Part shown: positions 19,633 to 29,838 of the stretch, piece by piece | How the letters are laid out: each line of letters opens with the position of its first letter | Position numbering within the stretch: the stretch's first letter is position 1 | NCBI GenBank assembly: GCA_030704615.1 | Contig: CM060732.1 | Coordinates: forward strand, 57,515,053 to 57,579,052 | DNA from: Takakia lepidozioides | Taxonomy: Eukaryota > Streptophyta > Takakiopsida > Takakiales > Takakiaceae | DNA length: 64,000 nt | Reading direction: 5' to 3' | The notes under the pieces: model-generated | The model's database searches: none | What the model saw: only the letters and a program-made list of their open reading frames with translations | What the model was told of the DNA's origin: nothing | Made by a program: the position numbers and the translations under genes

Positions 19633-20502
19633 CACATCCACTATTTCGTCCCTAACATGTCGGATGATGTTTCATTCAAACACAACTACATTCATCCATT
19701 TCGTGGCATGCAAGGACTTGGTACGTAAACCACATCTAAATGGATGAAACAATAGATGGAATGGATGTAACAAATGTGATCTGGAATAACTGAAAACGGT
19801 TAATGTATCCGCGAAAATAGACGTCTCTGGCGGAATAGGCCCTGCAAGTTCCGGATTCCATGCTGACGTGGCGTCACGCCTATCTTAGGCTCACGCTCAT
19901 GATCTAGCATTCCCCGGGTTAATGGGGTTTGGGCAACAGTTTGAGAGGTGGTAATATGTGGGCAAAGTGATCTAGGGATGAGTAGTGCATAGTGAGGACT
20001 CGGGGCATACTGATTGGGAGATAAAGCCAATCCACTCTATGGTTATTTGGGGTTGAGATGTCTGGGGTGCACCATGCTTGATGGTATGTTTTTGGCATAC
20101 AGGTCTTGGTATGCGGTCTGTGCAATACATTGAGTAGAGGATGGGTGGTAGCTGTTTAGGAGATGACGACGAGTAGAGAATGGGAGTCGTGTGGTGGTAT
20201 TTGGGTTAGGAGGATTTTTGTTACCCACAAGGTATTTATGAAGGCGAACAGTGCATGGGTAGGAATATTAGACATGTATATGCAGCAGATTGAGGATAGG
20301 GATTGTGACGACATATAGCATGGCCTATGGTTAAATTTGGTATGGGCTTTAGGCAGAGGATGGGGATGAAAGTGACAGGTTGGATGATAGAGGGTATGGA
20401 TGAGGCCTTCGAATGAATGGCAGCGGGGCCCAGTTTGGGTGGGATGAATGGTTGTGGGTGGAATATATTTCGTGGGTAATGCACTGGTGAGTAAAAACAG
20501 AT

Positions 20503-20832
20503 ACATGTCATACGTATTATGAGCTGGAGAGAAATTGCGTGGATCACTACGTAAAATCATGACTTGGGGAGAGACATATGAATGTGAAATTGAGTATGAC
20601 TCAGGGAGCCAGTAGATCACACAATACATGACATATGTATAATGAGCTGGAGAGAAATTGCGTGGGTGACTATGTAAAATCATGACTTGGGAAGAGGGAT
20701 ACGAATGTGAAATTGGGTATGGCTCCGGGAGCCGGTAGATCACACAGATACCTGTCATACGTATTATGAGCTGGAGAGAAAATGCGTGGGTCACTATGTA
20801 AAATCATGACTTGGGGAGAGAAATATGAAAGT
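20503..20832 (+). repeat. Tandem repeat, about 123 bp, three copies
   Basis: Copies align from CATACGTATTATGAGCTGGAG (20509), its variant at 20632, and again at 20756, spaced 123 and 124 bp. All contain GTAAAATCATGACTTGGG. Units differ by about 5-10%. The minus frame across them gives a repeated HNTYDMYL/SPAHNTY pattern that simply reflects the DNA repeat. Confidence 0.8.
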
Positions 20833-20925
20833 TTACATGTGAAGTGATTTTCGAAGTGATTTTCAAAATGATTTTCAGAGTGATGTCCAGAGTGATTTCC
20901 AGAGTGATTTCCAGAGTTGCATGAA
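20833..20925 (+). repeat. 12-bp minisatellite
   Basis: About seven copies of GTGATTTTCAGA-like units (later units read GTGATTTCCAGA). On the minus strand this gives a repeated four-residue pattern such as SENH. Confidence 0.8.
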
Positions 20926-21009
20926 CCCCCGCAGGTGAGGTGCATTGTATAGCAAAAGTAGGAAGGAGGACCTTCCCATGGTAACCAGTATACCCAAATC
21001 ATTTTTGAA

Positions 21010-21285
21010 GGGGCCCGAGGTAACAATTTCCCAAAGTAGCATTTTCCCAAGGTAGCACTTCCCCAATGTAGCATTTTCCCAAGGTGGCACATTCCCAAGG
21101 TAGCGTTACCGCAAAGGTAACATTTACCAGAGGTAACATTTTCCCGAGGTAACAATTTCTTGAGGTAACAATATCCAGTGGTAACAATTTCCTGAGGTAA
21201 CAATTTCCCGAGGTTTCAAAATCCCAAGGTAGCAATTTCCAAAGGTAGCAATTTCCCGAGGTAGCATTTTCCCAACGTAGCCAGT
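21010..21285 (+). repeat. 18-bp minisatellite, about 15 units
   Basis: Units of the form GAGGTAACAATTTCCC(G/A)(A/G), with variants GTAGCATTTTCCCAAG, in strict 18-bp phase. Because 18 is divisible by three, all minus frames stay open and encode six-residue repeats (for example GNCYLG). No spacer structure, so not a CRISPR array. Confidence 0.85.
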
Positions 21286-21399
21286 AGTTCCGAGTATCTT
21301 GCACAAGAGAGTGGTAATGTGTTCAAGAAATAGCATGGAAGAGCACTGTGGGGGAGATAACGGTAGTGAGGCCTGTACATGAATATCTGGATAAATGTA

Positions 21400-21720
21400 T
21401 TTTAGATCAATGGTATCGAGGGCAAAGGCCCTTAAGTGACAAATAAGTGAGTTGGAGCAACAATTCACAGTTTTTGTAAACTGAACAAACAGTTGATCAC
21501 GATGCGAGAAGAGGTAATACATAGCAGTGGTGACTAGGGCAGAAGCTCTTGAGTGATAGATCTGTGGGTAGCAGCAATTCACAATACTTTCAGCAAGAGA
21601 AAACATTTATCAATGAGTGGAGAAAGATGTTTCACAGCAATGGAGATGAGGGCAAAAGCTCTCGAATAACAGACATGATGGGAGCAGCAATTCATAGGAT
21701 TTGGAACAAGAACAGGTTGT
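21400..21720 (+). repeat. Tandem repeat of about 113-119 bp, three diverged copies
   Basis: The blocks GAGGGCAAAGGCCCTTAAGTGA (about 21418), AGGGCAGAAGCTCTTGAGTGA (about 21537) and GAGGGCAAAAGCTCTCGAATAA (about 21650) each precede AGCA(G/A)CAATTCACA. Confidence 0.7.
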
Positions 21721-21760
21721 CTGAGGCCAGATTTACAGCTAATAGGGGTGAGAACATGCC

Positions 21761-24209
21761 TTAAGGGGGTGGGGGCAATTTCTTGTGCAGGGGGGCTGCC
21801 TTCATATCTGAGTCGTATGGATGCGGTGTCCAACGGCGTGTTCCTTGAGGTGTGGTCAGCCAGCTGTTGTGCCCTGTCAGTTCAGTCCAGTCATTATGGT
21901 AAGAGCATGCAGGCATTACAGGGTTCGTAAATCCAAGTGTATACAACGTGAGCTGATAGTTGGAATGGAAAGCACGAGAGATAGCATATGCAGAAGGTAG
22001 AGTTACTTCCCTTGGTTGGTTGTCAGGAGTGTTTGGTACAACTACAGCAAAACCAGCTCTGAAGATGTCGCCATGGACCTCTTTGCCCTTTTCCAGATCT
22101 GCCAGGGCAGTGTGCAGAGTGACATTTGGTACAACTACAACAAAACCTGCAAGTGTCGCATTCCACGACACCACAACTCGTTCAGCCATAGTGTCAAACA
22201 CTCCCTTTGCATCGTCGATGCACCCACATTTTGCATACATGTCCACCAGGGTATTGTTCAGAATGACAGTTGGTACAATTCCAGCTCTGAAGATGTCGCC
22301 ATGGACCTCTTTGCCATTTTTCAGATCCAGGGCAGTGTGGAGAATGACATTTGGTACAACTGCAGCAGGACCTGCAAGTATTGCCTTCCACGACACCACA
22401 TCTTGTTCAGCCATAGTGTCAAACACTCCCGTTGCATCGTCAGTGCACCCACATTTTGCATACATGTCCACCAGGGTATTGTTCAGAATGACAGTGGGGA
22501 CAATTCCAGCTCTGAAGACGTCACCATGGATCTCATTGCCCTTTTCCAGATCTGCCAGGGCAGTGTGTAGAATGACATTTGGTACAACTGCAGCAGAATC
22601 TTCAAACATTGCATTCCACGACACCGTATCTCGTTCAGCCATAGCGTCAAACACTCCCTTTGCATCCTCGATGCACCCACATTTTGCATACATGTCCACC
22701 AGGGTATTGTTCAGAATGACAGTTGGTACAATTCCAGCTCTGAAGATGTCGCCATGGACCTCTATGCCCTTGTCCAGATCTGCCAGGGCAGTGTGCAGAA
22801 TGACATTTGGAACAACTACAGCTTTGATGATGTCATCAGGTACAGCTTTGCGCTTTTCCATGGCTGCTAGGCTCTTGTGATGTGTCCGGGGACTATGGGT
22901 GATAAGCAGAGCTAAGTGAAACAGAGACGAGTTGAGGCATAGAGGCAAAGAACCTTGTGTATGCTGAGGTGAGTCCATCTCTAGCATGGTCTGCTGCTGT
23001 AGCTGCCGCTCTTTCTCTTTCGAGCGCAGCCAGTTCTCCCGCTGAAATGCCCTCATAGTAGGAACAGTCTGGTTTTGCAAGGTCTCTTCATCTTCACGCT
23101 GCCAAATCTGCAGCTCCTGCTCTTCCCTGGCTGGTCTGCCCTGCTGTCGTGGCACTGGGAGAGCTCTGCTCAAGATGCTATAGTACTTACGATGCTTAAG
23201 CGACTGTCAAGCACACCGCTGCGCCTTTGTAGAGCATATCCCACGATCATTGCATTCCAGGAGACCACGTCTTGTTGTGCCCTGTTGTCAAACACTTGAC
23301 ATGTAATCTCTACACTCCCGCAATTGGCATACCTGTCAACAAGGGTGTTCACCAGATTGACATCCGGGACAATTCCAGCTTTGAAGATGTCATCATGGAA
23401 CACTTTGTCTTTCTGCAGCGCACCTTGGCTTGCACCCCCATTGAAGGAGGATGGTTCAACTGAAAGATCTCTGTGTAGGCATTTATGATGCATAAATGAC
23501 AGTCAGGCACATTGCTGCGCCCTTGTTGAGCATATCCTTCGATCATTGCATTCCAAGAGATCACGACCTGTTGTGGTACATTGTCCCGCACTTGATGCGC
23601 AACCTCTATACTCGGGCATTTTGTAAACATGTCAACAGGAATGTTCACCAGAATGGTATTCAGCATAATTCCAGCTTTGAAGATGGCATCATGGACCACT
23701 TTTCTTTTCTGCAGCACACCTTGGCTTGCACACGCATTCCAAGAGAATGGTTCAATTGAAAGATCTCTGCTTAAGATCTCTGCTGTACTGCTAGTATCAG
23801 CGGCTGACTTGGGCTCTAATGTAGAAGTTGAGGCAGCACTGAAAGAGTTAATTTTCTCCATGTCAATATACCTGGAAAAGAGATCCTCCCCTCCATTATC
23901 TGAAGGTGTAGGCATTTCGGAACCATGTATCCCAAGCTCGCGTTCGAATGTAAAATCAACAGGCAGACTGCGGAACTGAGTAGAGTTGGGGCGAGTGAAC
24001 AAGGTAGAGATCATGACAAGCGTTGAGGTCCTTGGCAAGGGGGTCACCTGATGTTGGGTCGGGGATATGTCAACCATGTGTGCATCACCTCTGAGAGCCT
24101 TTACCCGCGCCTTGACATATACAAGTTGAGGTGCTGCAGATCGTTGAAAAATCCAAAATCGCCTTGACCAAGGGCGTGGGGAGCCTTTCCTTCCTCCCCA
24201 ATCATACAC
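21761..24209 (-). pseudogene. Broken PPR gene with duplicated L-S blocks
   Basis: Minus frames 23349-24209, 23170-23493 and 21761-23173 carry PPR motifs (NTLVDMYAKCG, AKGVFDTMAE, VSWNAM). These normally belong to organelle-targeted RNA-binding proteins. In 21900-22850 a unit of about 228 bp is repeated about 3.5 times; each contains VVPNVILHTALADL, a KEVHGDIFRAG segment, then an L/S pair, and lacks the usual P motif. Frames change between units and no E or DYW domain follows; after the last unit the frame enters unrelated sequence ending in poly-Pro. GTAAGT at about 23190 (minus) could be a cryptic donor. Most likely a decayed paralogue. Confidence 0.65.
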
Positions 24210-25370
24210 AGGTTGTGGAGCTGGCGTGGACCCAGCTGCTGCTGTTTGTAAGTCGTAGAGAGCCCAATGCTTGCCTTCGAGGTTAGAACTTCAGACTTCA
24301 TTATAGATGGTGTTAAGCTGGAGAAGTATAGATGCAAGGCCCTGGTGGTGGGATGTGGAGACCAGGTTTGGTTGACCCGCATTAGAGTAGTATGATCGTT
24401 CTCTTGTGGTAGCCGCTCGAGGCACCATAGGTGAGCCTCCAGGGTATCAGGCCCTTGCAGATTGGCACGTTGAGAGGTAGGATGTGGGGTGACAACCCTA
24501 CTGTTCTTGTCGACAGAGATCTTTACAAGGCATTGCCAACTCGGGGATGACTGCAGTTGAAATGACACATCTTTGGGGTAAAGAGGGGGGTTACCTTGTA
24601 CATCCCGAGTGATGCTAGGACTGTGGCTAGTGCAACGGGCGAGGGGGAGCCATTGGGAGCAGTGCGGCGATGGTCCTAGATCATAGAAGTGGCTCGAGCG
24701 CGCAATCTTGGCCATTGTGAGCAGGGTGCAAGCAGTTTGGTGAAGTATTAGAGGCTGTGGTGTCTCCATCTCATAGCGCAATGAACAATCGCGCAACAGG
24801 TGCTCGACTTGAGCTGGTGATTTGATCCTTGGTGACGGGGTTGGTGGGGAGTTCCGGCAGGTCCCGTTGTGGCAGGGGCGTTGTCGCGTGACGTCCTCGA
24901 GTCCAGTGCTTTCCTCTGTGCACTATGCTCGCGGTGAGACACACATACATAGTGTGCGTTGGGGTATGCTTGGGCTTCAAACCAAACCTCCAGGAGGATA
25001 CCATGCTGTAGATACACTTTTACCGTTGTAGGGGATTGGGAGACTGCAAGAATGTGAACGACGTCTCTTGGACACCATAGGGTAGACGCAGCGCTGGTGA
25101 GAGGAGCTGGCTGTTCCAGCAACGCGTCGTGCTGGTGATGTGTGGGGGCAAACAGCCCCCTGGCCTGTGCAGTACTGTATCTTGGTCTCTACCGGGTTTA
25201 ATAAACTGGGATTGGAGGTTGAAAAACTTCTCAGAATTGAACATGGTGTAGCTTAAAAGAAGCGCAAACAATAGACAACATGAAGATTGATAACGTCTAT
25301 CACCAACGCGGCAGATACACTGCGCAGCAACGAGGAGAGCACGAGACTTGGCCATGGCGGCGGTCAGAGC
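24210..25370 (-). other. Upstream region of the PPR pseudogene; unassigned frames
   Basis: Minus frames at 24101-24796, 24748-25122 and 25020-25355 overlap in different phases. The last begins with a hydrophobic stretch (CCLLFALLLSY) that could be a targeting sequence. No family recognised; they could be 5' exons or chance. Confidence 0.3.
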
Positions 25371-27566
25371 TAAATCGTAGAGTAGACTAGAATAGCGGAA
25401 ACTCCAGAAAAGAAGAAGAACAACAAATTACTGGGGAGGAATATAGCGGAACCCTATGGGGATAGTCATGACTAAAAGTAGCGAGAACTAGAGCGGGAAG
25501 CACCGCCCCCCTCCCGCGAGCTCGTTTCGATATTACTCTATGGCATATCTGGAAAATGAGATGCTCTATCCTCTTCCAAAATTCAATTCCCTATTTGCAG
25601 AAGCTATTGTTCCTAGTTCACTCAGACATGTTGTCAGAGGCTTGCAAGGCATGGGATGTTTTGGTGGCAACTCTTTCCAGGTGTAATAACAGAAGGAGAA
25701 ACCAGCTCATTGCAGCATTTGACAGCTCGGGGGGGACAGGAGGGTTCTTCTGCAGACAGATTTCAGAGTCAAGACTTCCCACTCTGCTGGCATCTCCATA
25801 GGAGCCAAACGGTCCCCCCTCGAAACTGAAGAAGGGGAAGTGAATTGGAGGCACCAAAGAAGTCTTAGAACGGCAAAATCTAAGACCCAGTTATCAATTG
25901 AGAATCCCAAAAGGAAGCGGGGTTGTGTACCCATTTTCTTGTACTATGCTTCTTGCACTCCTCCCTGCTGCTAGGGATCTTGGTTACATTTTCTTGCCAT
26001 AGTTGTATGTTCTTACTGCTACAATATGGTGTAGTTAGTATATGGCTCCAGCTTAGGCCCTGTTGAAGGAGTGGAGCTCCCCTCAGAAGTTGCTGCTGGC
26101 TCTTCTGCCCTGCATTAGCTTTGTCCACTTTATCTCCCCCCTCTCTTTGGATCTGCAGGCTCGGAGTGGTATCTCAGTCCTCCGCCTTTTGGCTCTATGT
26201 GAGGTTATTTTTTCCTTACCTCCATTTTAATAAAGTTTTACAGGGCTACTATCCCCCTGTTCTGCCCAAAAAAAAAAACTATTTCACTCATCCTCCAAGT
26301 GGCCCTCGTTGTGGTGCATCATATCATTACCTGAAACGCTGACGTGCTCAATGTTGGCTCATCGTTTTTGCTGCAGTATGATCTAACGATTCTTAATAGG
26401 CCACGTGGAGTCCAAGTGGTGAAAGGAGACCGTTTCACACGAATGGCTGGAGGCCTGAAATAGACATATTGTAATTGCCCATTCGTCTCCTTCGCGTCGC
26501 TCAGGGCTTCGGCGAGCATCTCTCGCGTTTGGGAAGCACGCCATGCTTTCCGTTAATGTTGAGTCTTCAAGTCCATGTCATGTGGTAGCGATTCTTTGTA
26601 GGAGATTTCTGATCTTCGGCTTTTATTACTGAGTACGTCTCTTTGACGGCATAGATCTTCCAGTGACTCTTCTACTAATTTTAATCATTTTGAATTTCAC
26701 CATCTCGTTTCTTAGTTGGAATCAAGCTCCACTTCATACAATTAACTCTTCTGTTGAGTGCTGTTTCGCACCAGTTATTTAGCAAGATTGATCTCTCTTT
26801 AGTAGGATTGGATCCCGATACTCTTCGGCTAGTAGCAAGATGATGGCCCTACATTTTCTCTGTTTACGTTAGCAATTTTTCGTAGAATATATATTGGCAC
26901 ACGGGAAATCTTGTGGAGGAATATTGCTTTTCTAGCTCTGGCAGTAAGCTGACTTTTCATGCTTCTCTGCTGTGCTGTCCAAGCTCTTCCTATAACCTTC
27001 CTTTCTCTCGGAAGTCTCCTGGATCTGAAAATAGCCTCAAATAGTGACATCGATGTTCCATTTCTTCTGTTGCTAGCATTTTTCATAAAGTCGCTCCTGC
27101 TAGTGACGTTGGTCACCGTCTCATCGTTCAGAAGCATCGATCTTCCATCTCCTTTCGTAGCGAATTTGCTCTTAAGACCTCTTCTCTTATTCCTAGTAGT
27201 AGCCTGCTTACATATACTTAAATCTGTTTTGTTAGTGACCTTAATCTCTTCAACTATTCACGTCTCGTCTTTGACTTACATTGTTCTTCCATGCATACTG
27301 TTGTTAATTGTGATTTTAAGATCACTTTTGTTTCTAACACTGGTTTTTCATCTCTTTTATTGGTAGTTTAACTTAATCCTTTTCCTGAGTTCATGTCTGA
27401 TCTGACTGCCATGAATGTTCATATGCAGAGTGGAGGTGTAAGTAATTTGCAGAGTGTTTCAGAATCTAAATGTGGCCACTAAACACACAGTTAGCTCTTA
27501 CACACAGATTGGAACTCACTGCCTGGTCCTTGTGGCCCCCTCCCCTTCATTTTCTACCTCCCTCAT
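25371..27566. other. Intergenic region; T-rich leader upstream of the F-box gene
   Basis: No coding motif. From about 26550 to 27360 the plus strand is rich in T and TC with frequent TTGTTAGTGAC- and CATCGATCTTCCAT-like blocks that recur loosely. Acceptor-like TGCAG and TACAG occur at about 27428 and 27598, so part may be a 5' leader intron of the F-box gene. The open frame 26959-27366 is a hydrophobic artefact of T-rich sequence. Confidence 0.4.
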
Positions 27567-27716
27567 GTGATCTTATTGAGTGACTTTCAACTATACAGAA
27601 TTGGACAACAGAAACAAGTAGAGAGGGGTACGGAGGGTGGGGGTCCCGTACGAGCTTTGAACCGTTGTTCGGGTGTCAGGAAGAATAGGCAAGGAGGGGA
27701 AGGCACAAAAAAGAGG

Positions 27717-29099
27717 ATGAATTCTAGACATGGAGCACGGCGTTTCTGGACGGGTATGCTGGGAGGGACCTTTGAAGAGGGCAGCGAAGCAAGTTGCAGT
27801 GTCACTACCTATGACTTCAGCAAGGCAGCACAGATGTATAGAACAGTTGATCAGGATCTCTTTTATTTACCAATAAGCAAGGAGAGAGAGTCTTCTAAGA
27901 AAGATCCATCTGCCACCGACGAAAGAATCTGGAGTGGCTTGCCAGATGACCTAATAGACAGAGTCCTCGCCTGGTTGCCACTACCAAACTTTTTTGCCTT
28001 CCGTGTTGTATGCAAGAGATGGAATGATGCCATTGCATCCCCAAGCTTCTATCATCTCTGCGCTGATGTTCCATCAATAGGACCTTGGTTTGTCATCAGC
28101 GCAAACGAGAGTTACAAGGCGAGCTCAGCCTATGACCCTGTATCAAACAGATGGTATAATTTCAGGTTCCCATGCGCCAAGGACGCCAATAAGTGCGGCG
28201 ACTTGGGGCATCCCATTGCAGCAGCTGAGGGCCTGGTTTGTTCTTGCTTGTTTGTTCGTGGTTCTGAGTATCTCTGTGTTTGCAACCCTATGACCAAGGC
28301 TTGTACTGAACCGGTTCAAATCCCGGTGAACTCTGATAACTTTCTCGCGGGCATGGTTGTCGACAAGAGATCGAAGGCCTACAAAATTGTCATTGCAGAA
28401 TGCAGCTCGCATTCAAAGGGCAACATCGACTCTGACTCGATATCATCAGAGGGCTCAGATGCAGAACTCGAGGAAGCGGAGAGCTATGAAGTTAAAGCAG
28501 TCGTCTACGATTCTAGGGAGCCTCGTCTATGGAAAAAAGGTAGCAGCCTCGTGATGGAAGGCCATCTCGACTCCGGTAGTGCAATGTGCGAAGGCATATT
28601 TTATTTTGTGACACACGGAGCATACAAGCCAAATGGTCTGATTGCATATGATGTGCAGCGAGACCAATGGAGCAGATTTAATGTAGTTATGCCTCGCCTG
28701 CTTCTGTATGCTTACCTTGTTGATCACCAAGGTCTTCTCATCATGGTAGGAGGCCTTGGGAAATTCAATGTCACTACAAAGATCTGGATATGGGAGCTCG
28801 ATCAAACAAGCCAGCAGTGGATGCTCTTTGGCAAATTACCTCCAAAGATATTCAAGGAGTTTTTCAGTATGTCACCTTCGAAGTATTTCATGTGTGCTGG
28901 ACATGGCAACTTAGTGTATTTATGTACTTACAAGAATACTCGGGGGCTTGTGTATGACCTGCGGGAAAAAATGTGGCAGTTCTTGCCCAACTGCCCTGTT
29001 ATGACTAAGCACCCTTCCATCACCCCAAGTGGATTTTGCTTTGAGCCCCGGCTGGATGGATCTGTTAGTGGGCGTCATGAACCTGATGCTCCATCCTAG
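27717..29099 (+). CDS. F-box/kelch-type protein, HAWAIIAN SKIRT-like
   Basis: 461 codons from ATG 27717; the frame is open to 27567 and could start earlier, but upstream codons are Arg/Gly-rich and unlike the family. An F-box lies at residues 69-115 (IWSGLPDDLIDRVLAWLPLP ... VCKRWN), which binds SKP1 in SCF ubiquitin ligases. The rest is a kelch-like beta-propeller that would recruit substrate, with repeated YDPVSNRW-, YDVQRDQW- and YDLREKMWQF-type blades and a C-terminal GFCFEPRL, characteristic of plant HWS/At3g61590-type proteins. An acidic Ser/Glu loop (28420-28480) sits between blades. No lesion. Convergent with the gene at 29839-32612. Confidence 0.85.
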   Translation: MNSRHGARRFWTGMLGGTFEEGSEASCSVTTYDFSKAAQMYRTVDQDLFYLPISKERESSKKDPSATDERIWSGLPDDLIDRVLAWLPLPNFFAFRVVCKRWNDAIASPSFYHLCADVPSIGPWFVISANESYKASSAYDPVSNRWYNFRFPCAKDANKCGDLGHPIAAAEGLVCSCLFVRGSEYLCVCNPMTKACTEPVQIPVNSDNFLAGMVVDKRSKAYKIVIAECSSHSKGNIDSDSISSEGSDAELEEAESYEVKAVVYDSREPRLWKKGSSLVMEGHLDSGSAMCEGIFYFVTHGAYKPNGLIAYDVQRDQWSRFNVVMPRLLLYAYLVDHQGLLIMVGGLGKFNVTTKIWIWELDQTSQQWMLFGKLPPKIFKEFFSMSPSKYFMCAGHGNLVYLCTYKNTRGLVYDLREKMWQFLPNCPVMTKHPSITPSGFCFEPRLDGSVSGRHEPDAPS

Positions 29100-29838
29100 G
29101 AAAAGAGGGGTTGCTTTCCATTCAGAAGATGTGGAAGGAATTTGAATGTATAGGCAAACCTACGCGAGTCTATGTTTGGCCAATGGATTGCCTGCCTCTC
29201 TTCTCAAGGTTACCAAATATGTTGTCAGATTTTAGATTTCGGTATATATATTTGGCTCCTTCCTGGCAGCCTAGACACAGAATCACACAAACACAGTATG
29301 CATATCATGGTATTGTGACTAGAACTCCCAAGATCCCTTGTGCAGGGGCAAGTAAAGATGCACTGCGCGACGCATACTCTCTGTAGTGGGATTTAACAGG
29401 TACATGGGCGAAGGTTGCAGCAGGAATGACTAATAGGGGTCATTTACACAGCTCTCCCTTGAGAGTATACAGGTCCACACTCTAAACAGCAGTCACTGCT
29501 CATTCCCCTCCTCCATCTACCCTCCAACTCCAGCATTGGGAAGAGAAAAACTGGACAAGGACTGCACTTTCTAAAATATCCATCTCCACTTTCTTATCAC
29601 TTTAGTGAAACGACCTCAACACCAGCACCTCGGTCAATATTAAAACTCCTGCAAAGTACATTATTGTCAATTGTATACTGGAATTACGAGCTGATTTATT
29701 GTCCCTTATAGAACAAACCCTGTGAACAGTTTCCAATGCATCACGACTATGGGTCTGGCCTATAGCACAGCGTCCAAAAGGAACGCCCGATGAGTACATT
29801 TGAAACTCACCTTGCCACTGAAGCAATATACCCATGCC
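29100..29838. other. 3' regions of two convergent genes
   Basis: Lies between the F-box stop (29099) and the stop of the minus-strand dehydrogenase-like gene (29839). No coding signal. It should contain both 3' UTRs. Confidence 0.5.

Larger units (their letters stand above)
17889..19907. mobile_element. Possible DNA transposon with short terminal inverted repeats
   Basis: Left end CTAGGTCATGAGC (17889-17901); the right end read in reverse is CTAGATCATGAGC (19895-19907): 12 of 13 bases match as an inverted repeat. A second pair, TAGGCTCACGCT, occurs near both ends (about 17952 and 19886). Inside are a SWIM zinc-finger remnant, typical of MULE-type transposase proteins, and hairpin repeats. 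CTAG at each tip could be part of the inverted repeat or a 4-bp target duplication; no longer duplication is visible. Pro/His-rich minus frames resembling the interrupted LINE appear on both sides. Tentative. Confidence 0.38.

Noticed and set aside
21010-21285. CRISPR-like array
   Set aside because: Strict 18-bp tandem units with no spacers, in a plant nuclear context. It is a minisatellite.
22016-22880. Plus-strand ORFs of 184 and 306 codons
   Set aside because: Antisense shadows of the PPR units. The PPR motifs are on the minus strand.
26959-27366. Hydrophobic 135-codon plus ORF (multi-pass membrane protein)
   Set aside because: Arises from T-rich sequence upstream of the F-box gene. No domain, and TC/TTA composition explains the Leu/Ser/Val bias.
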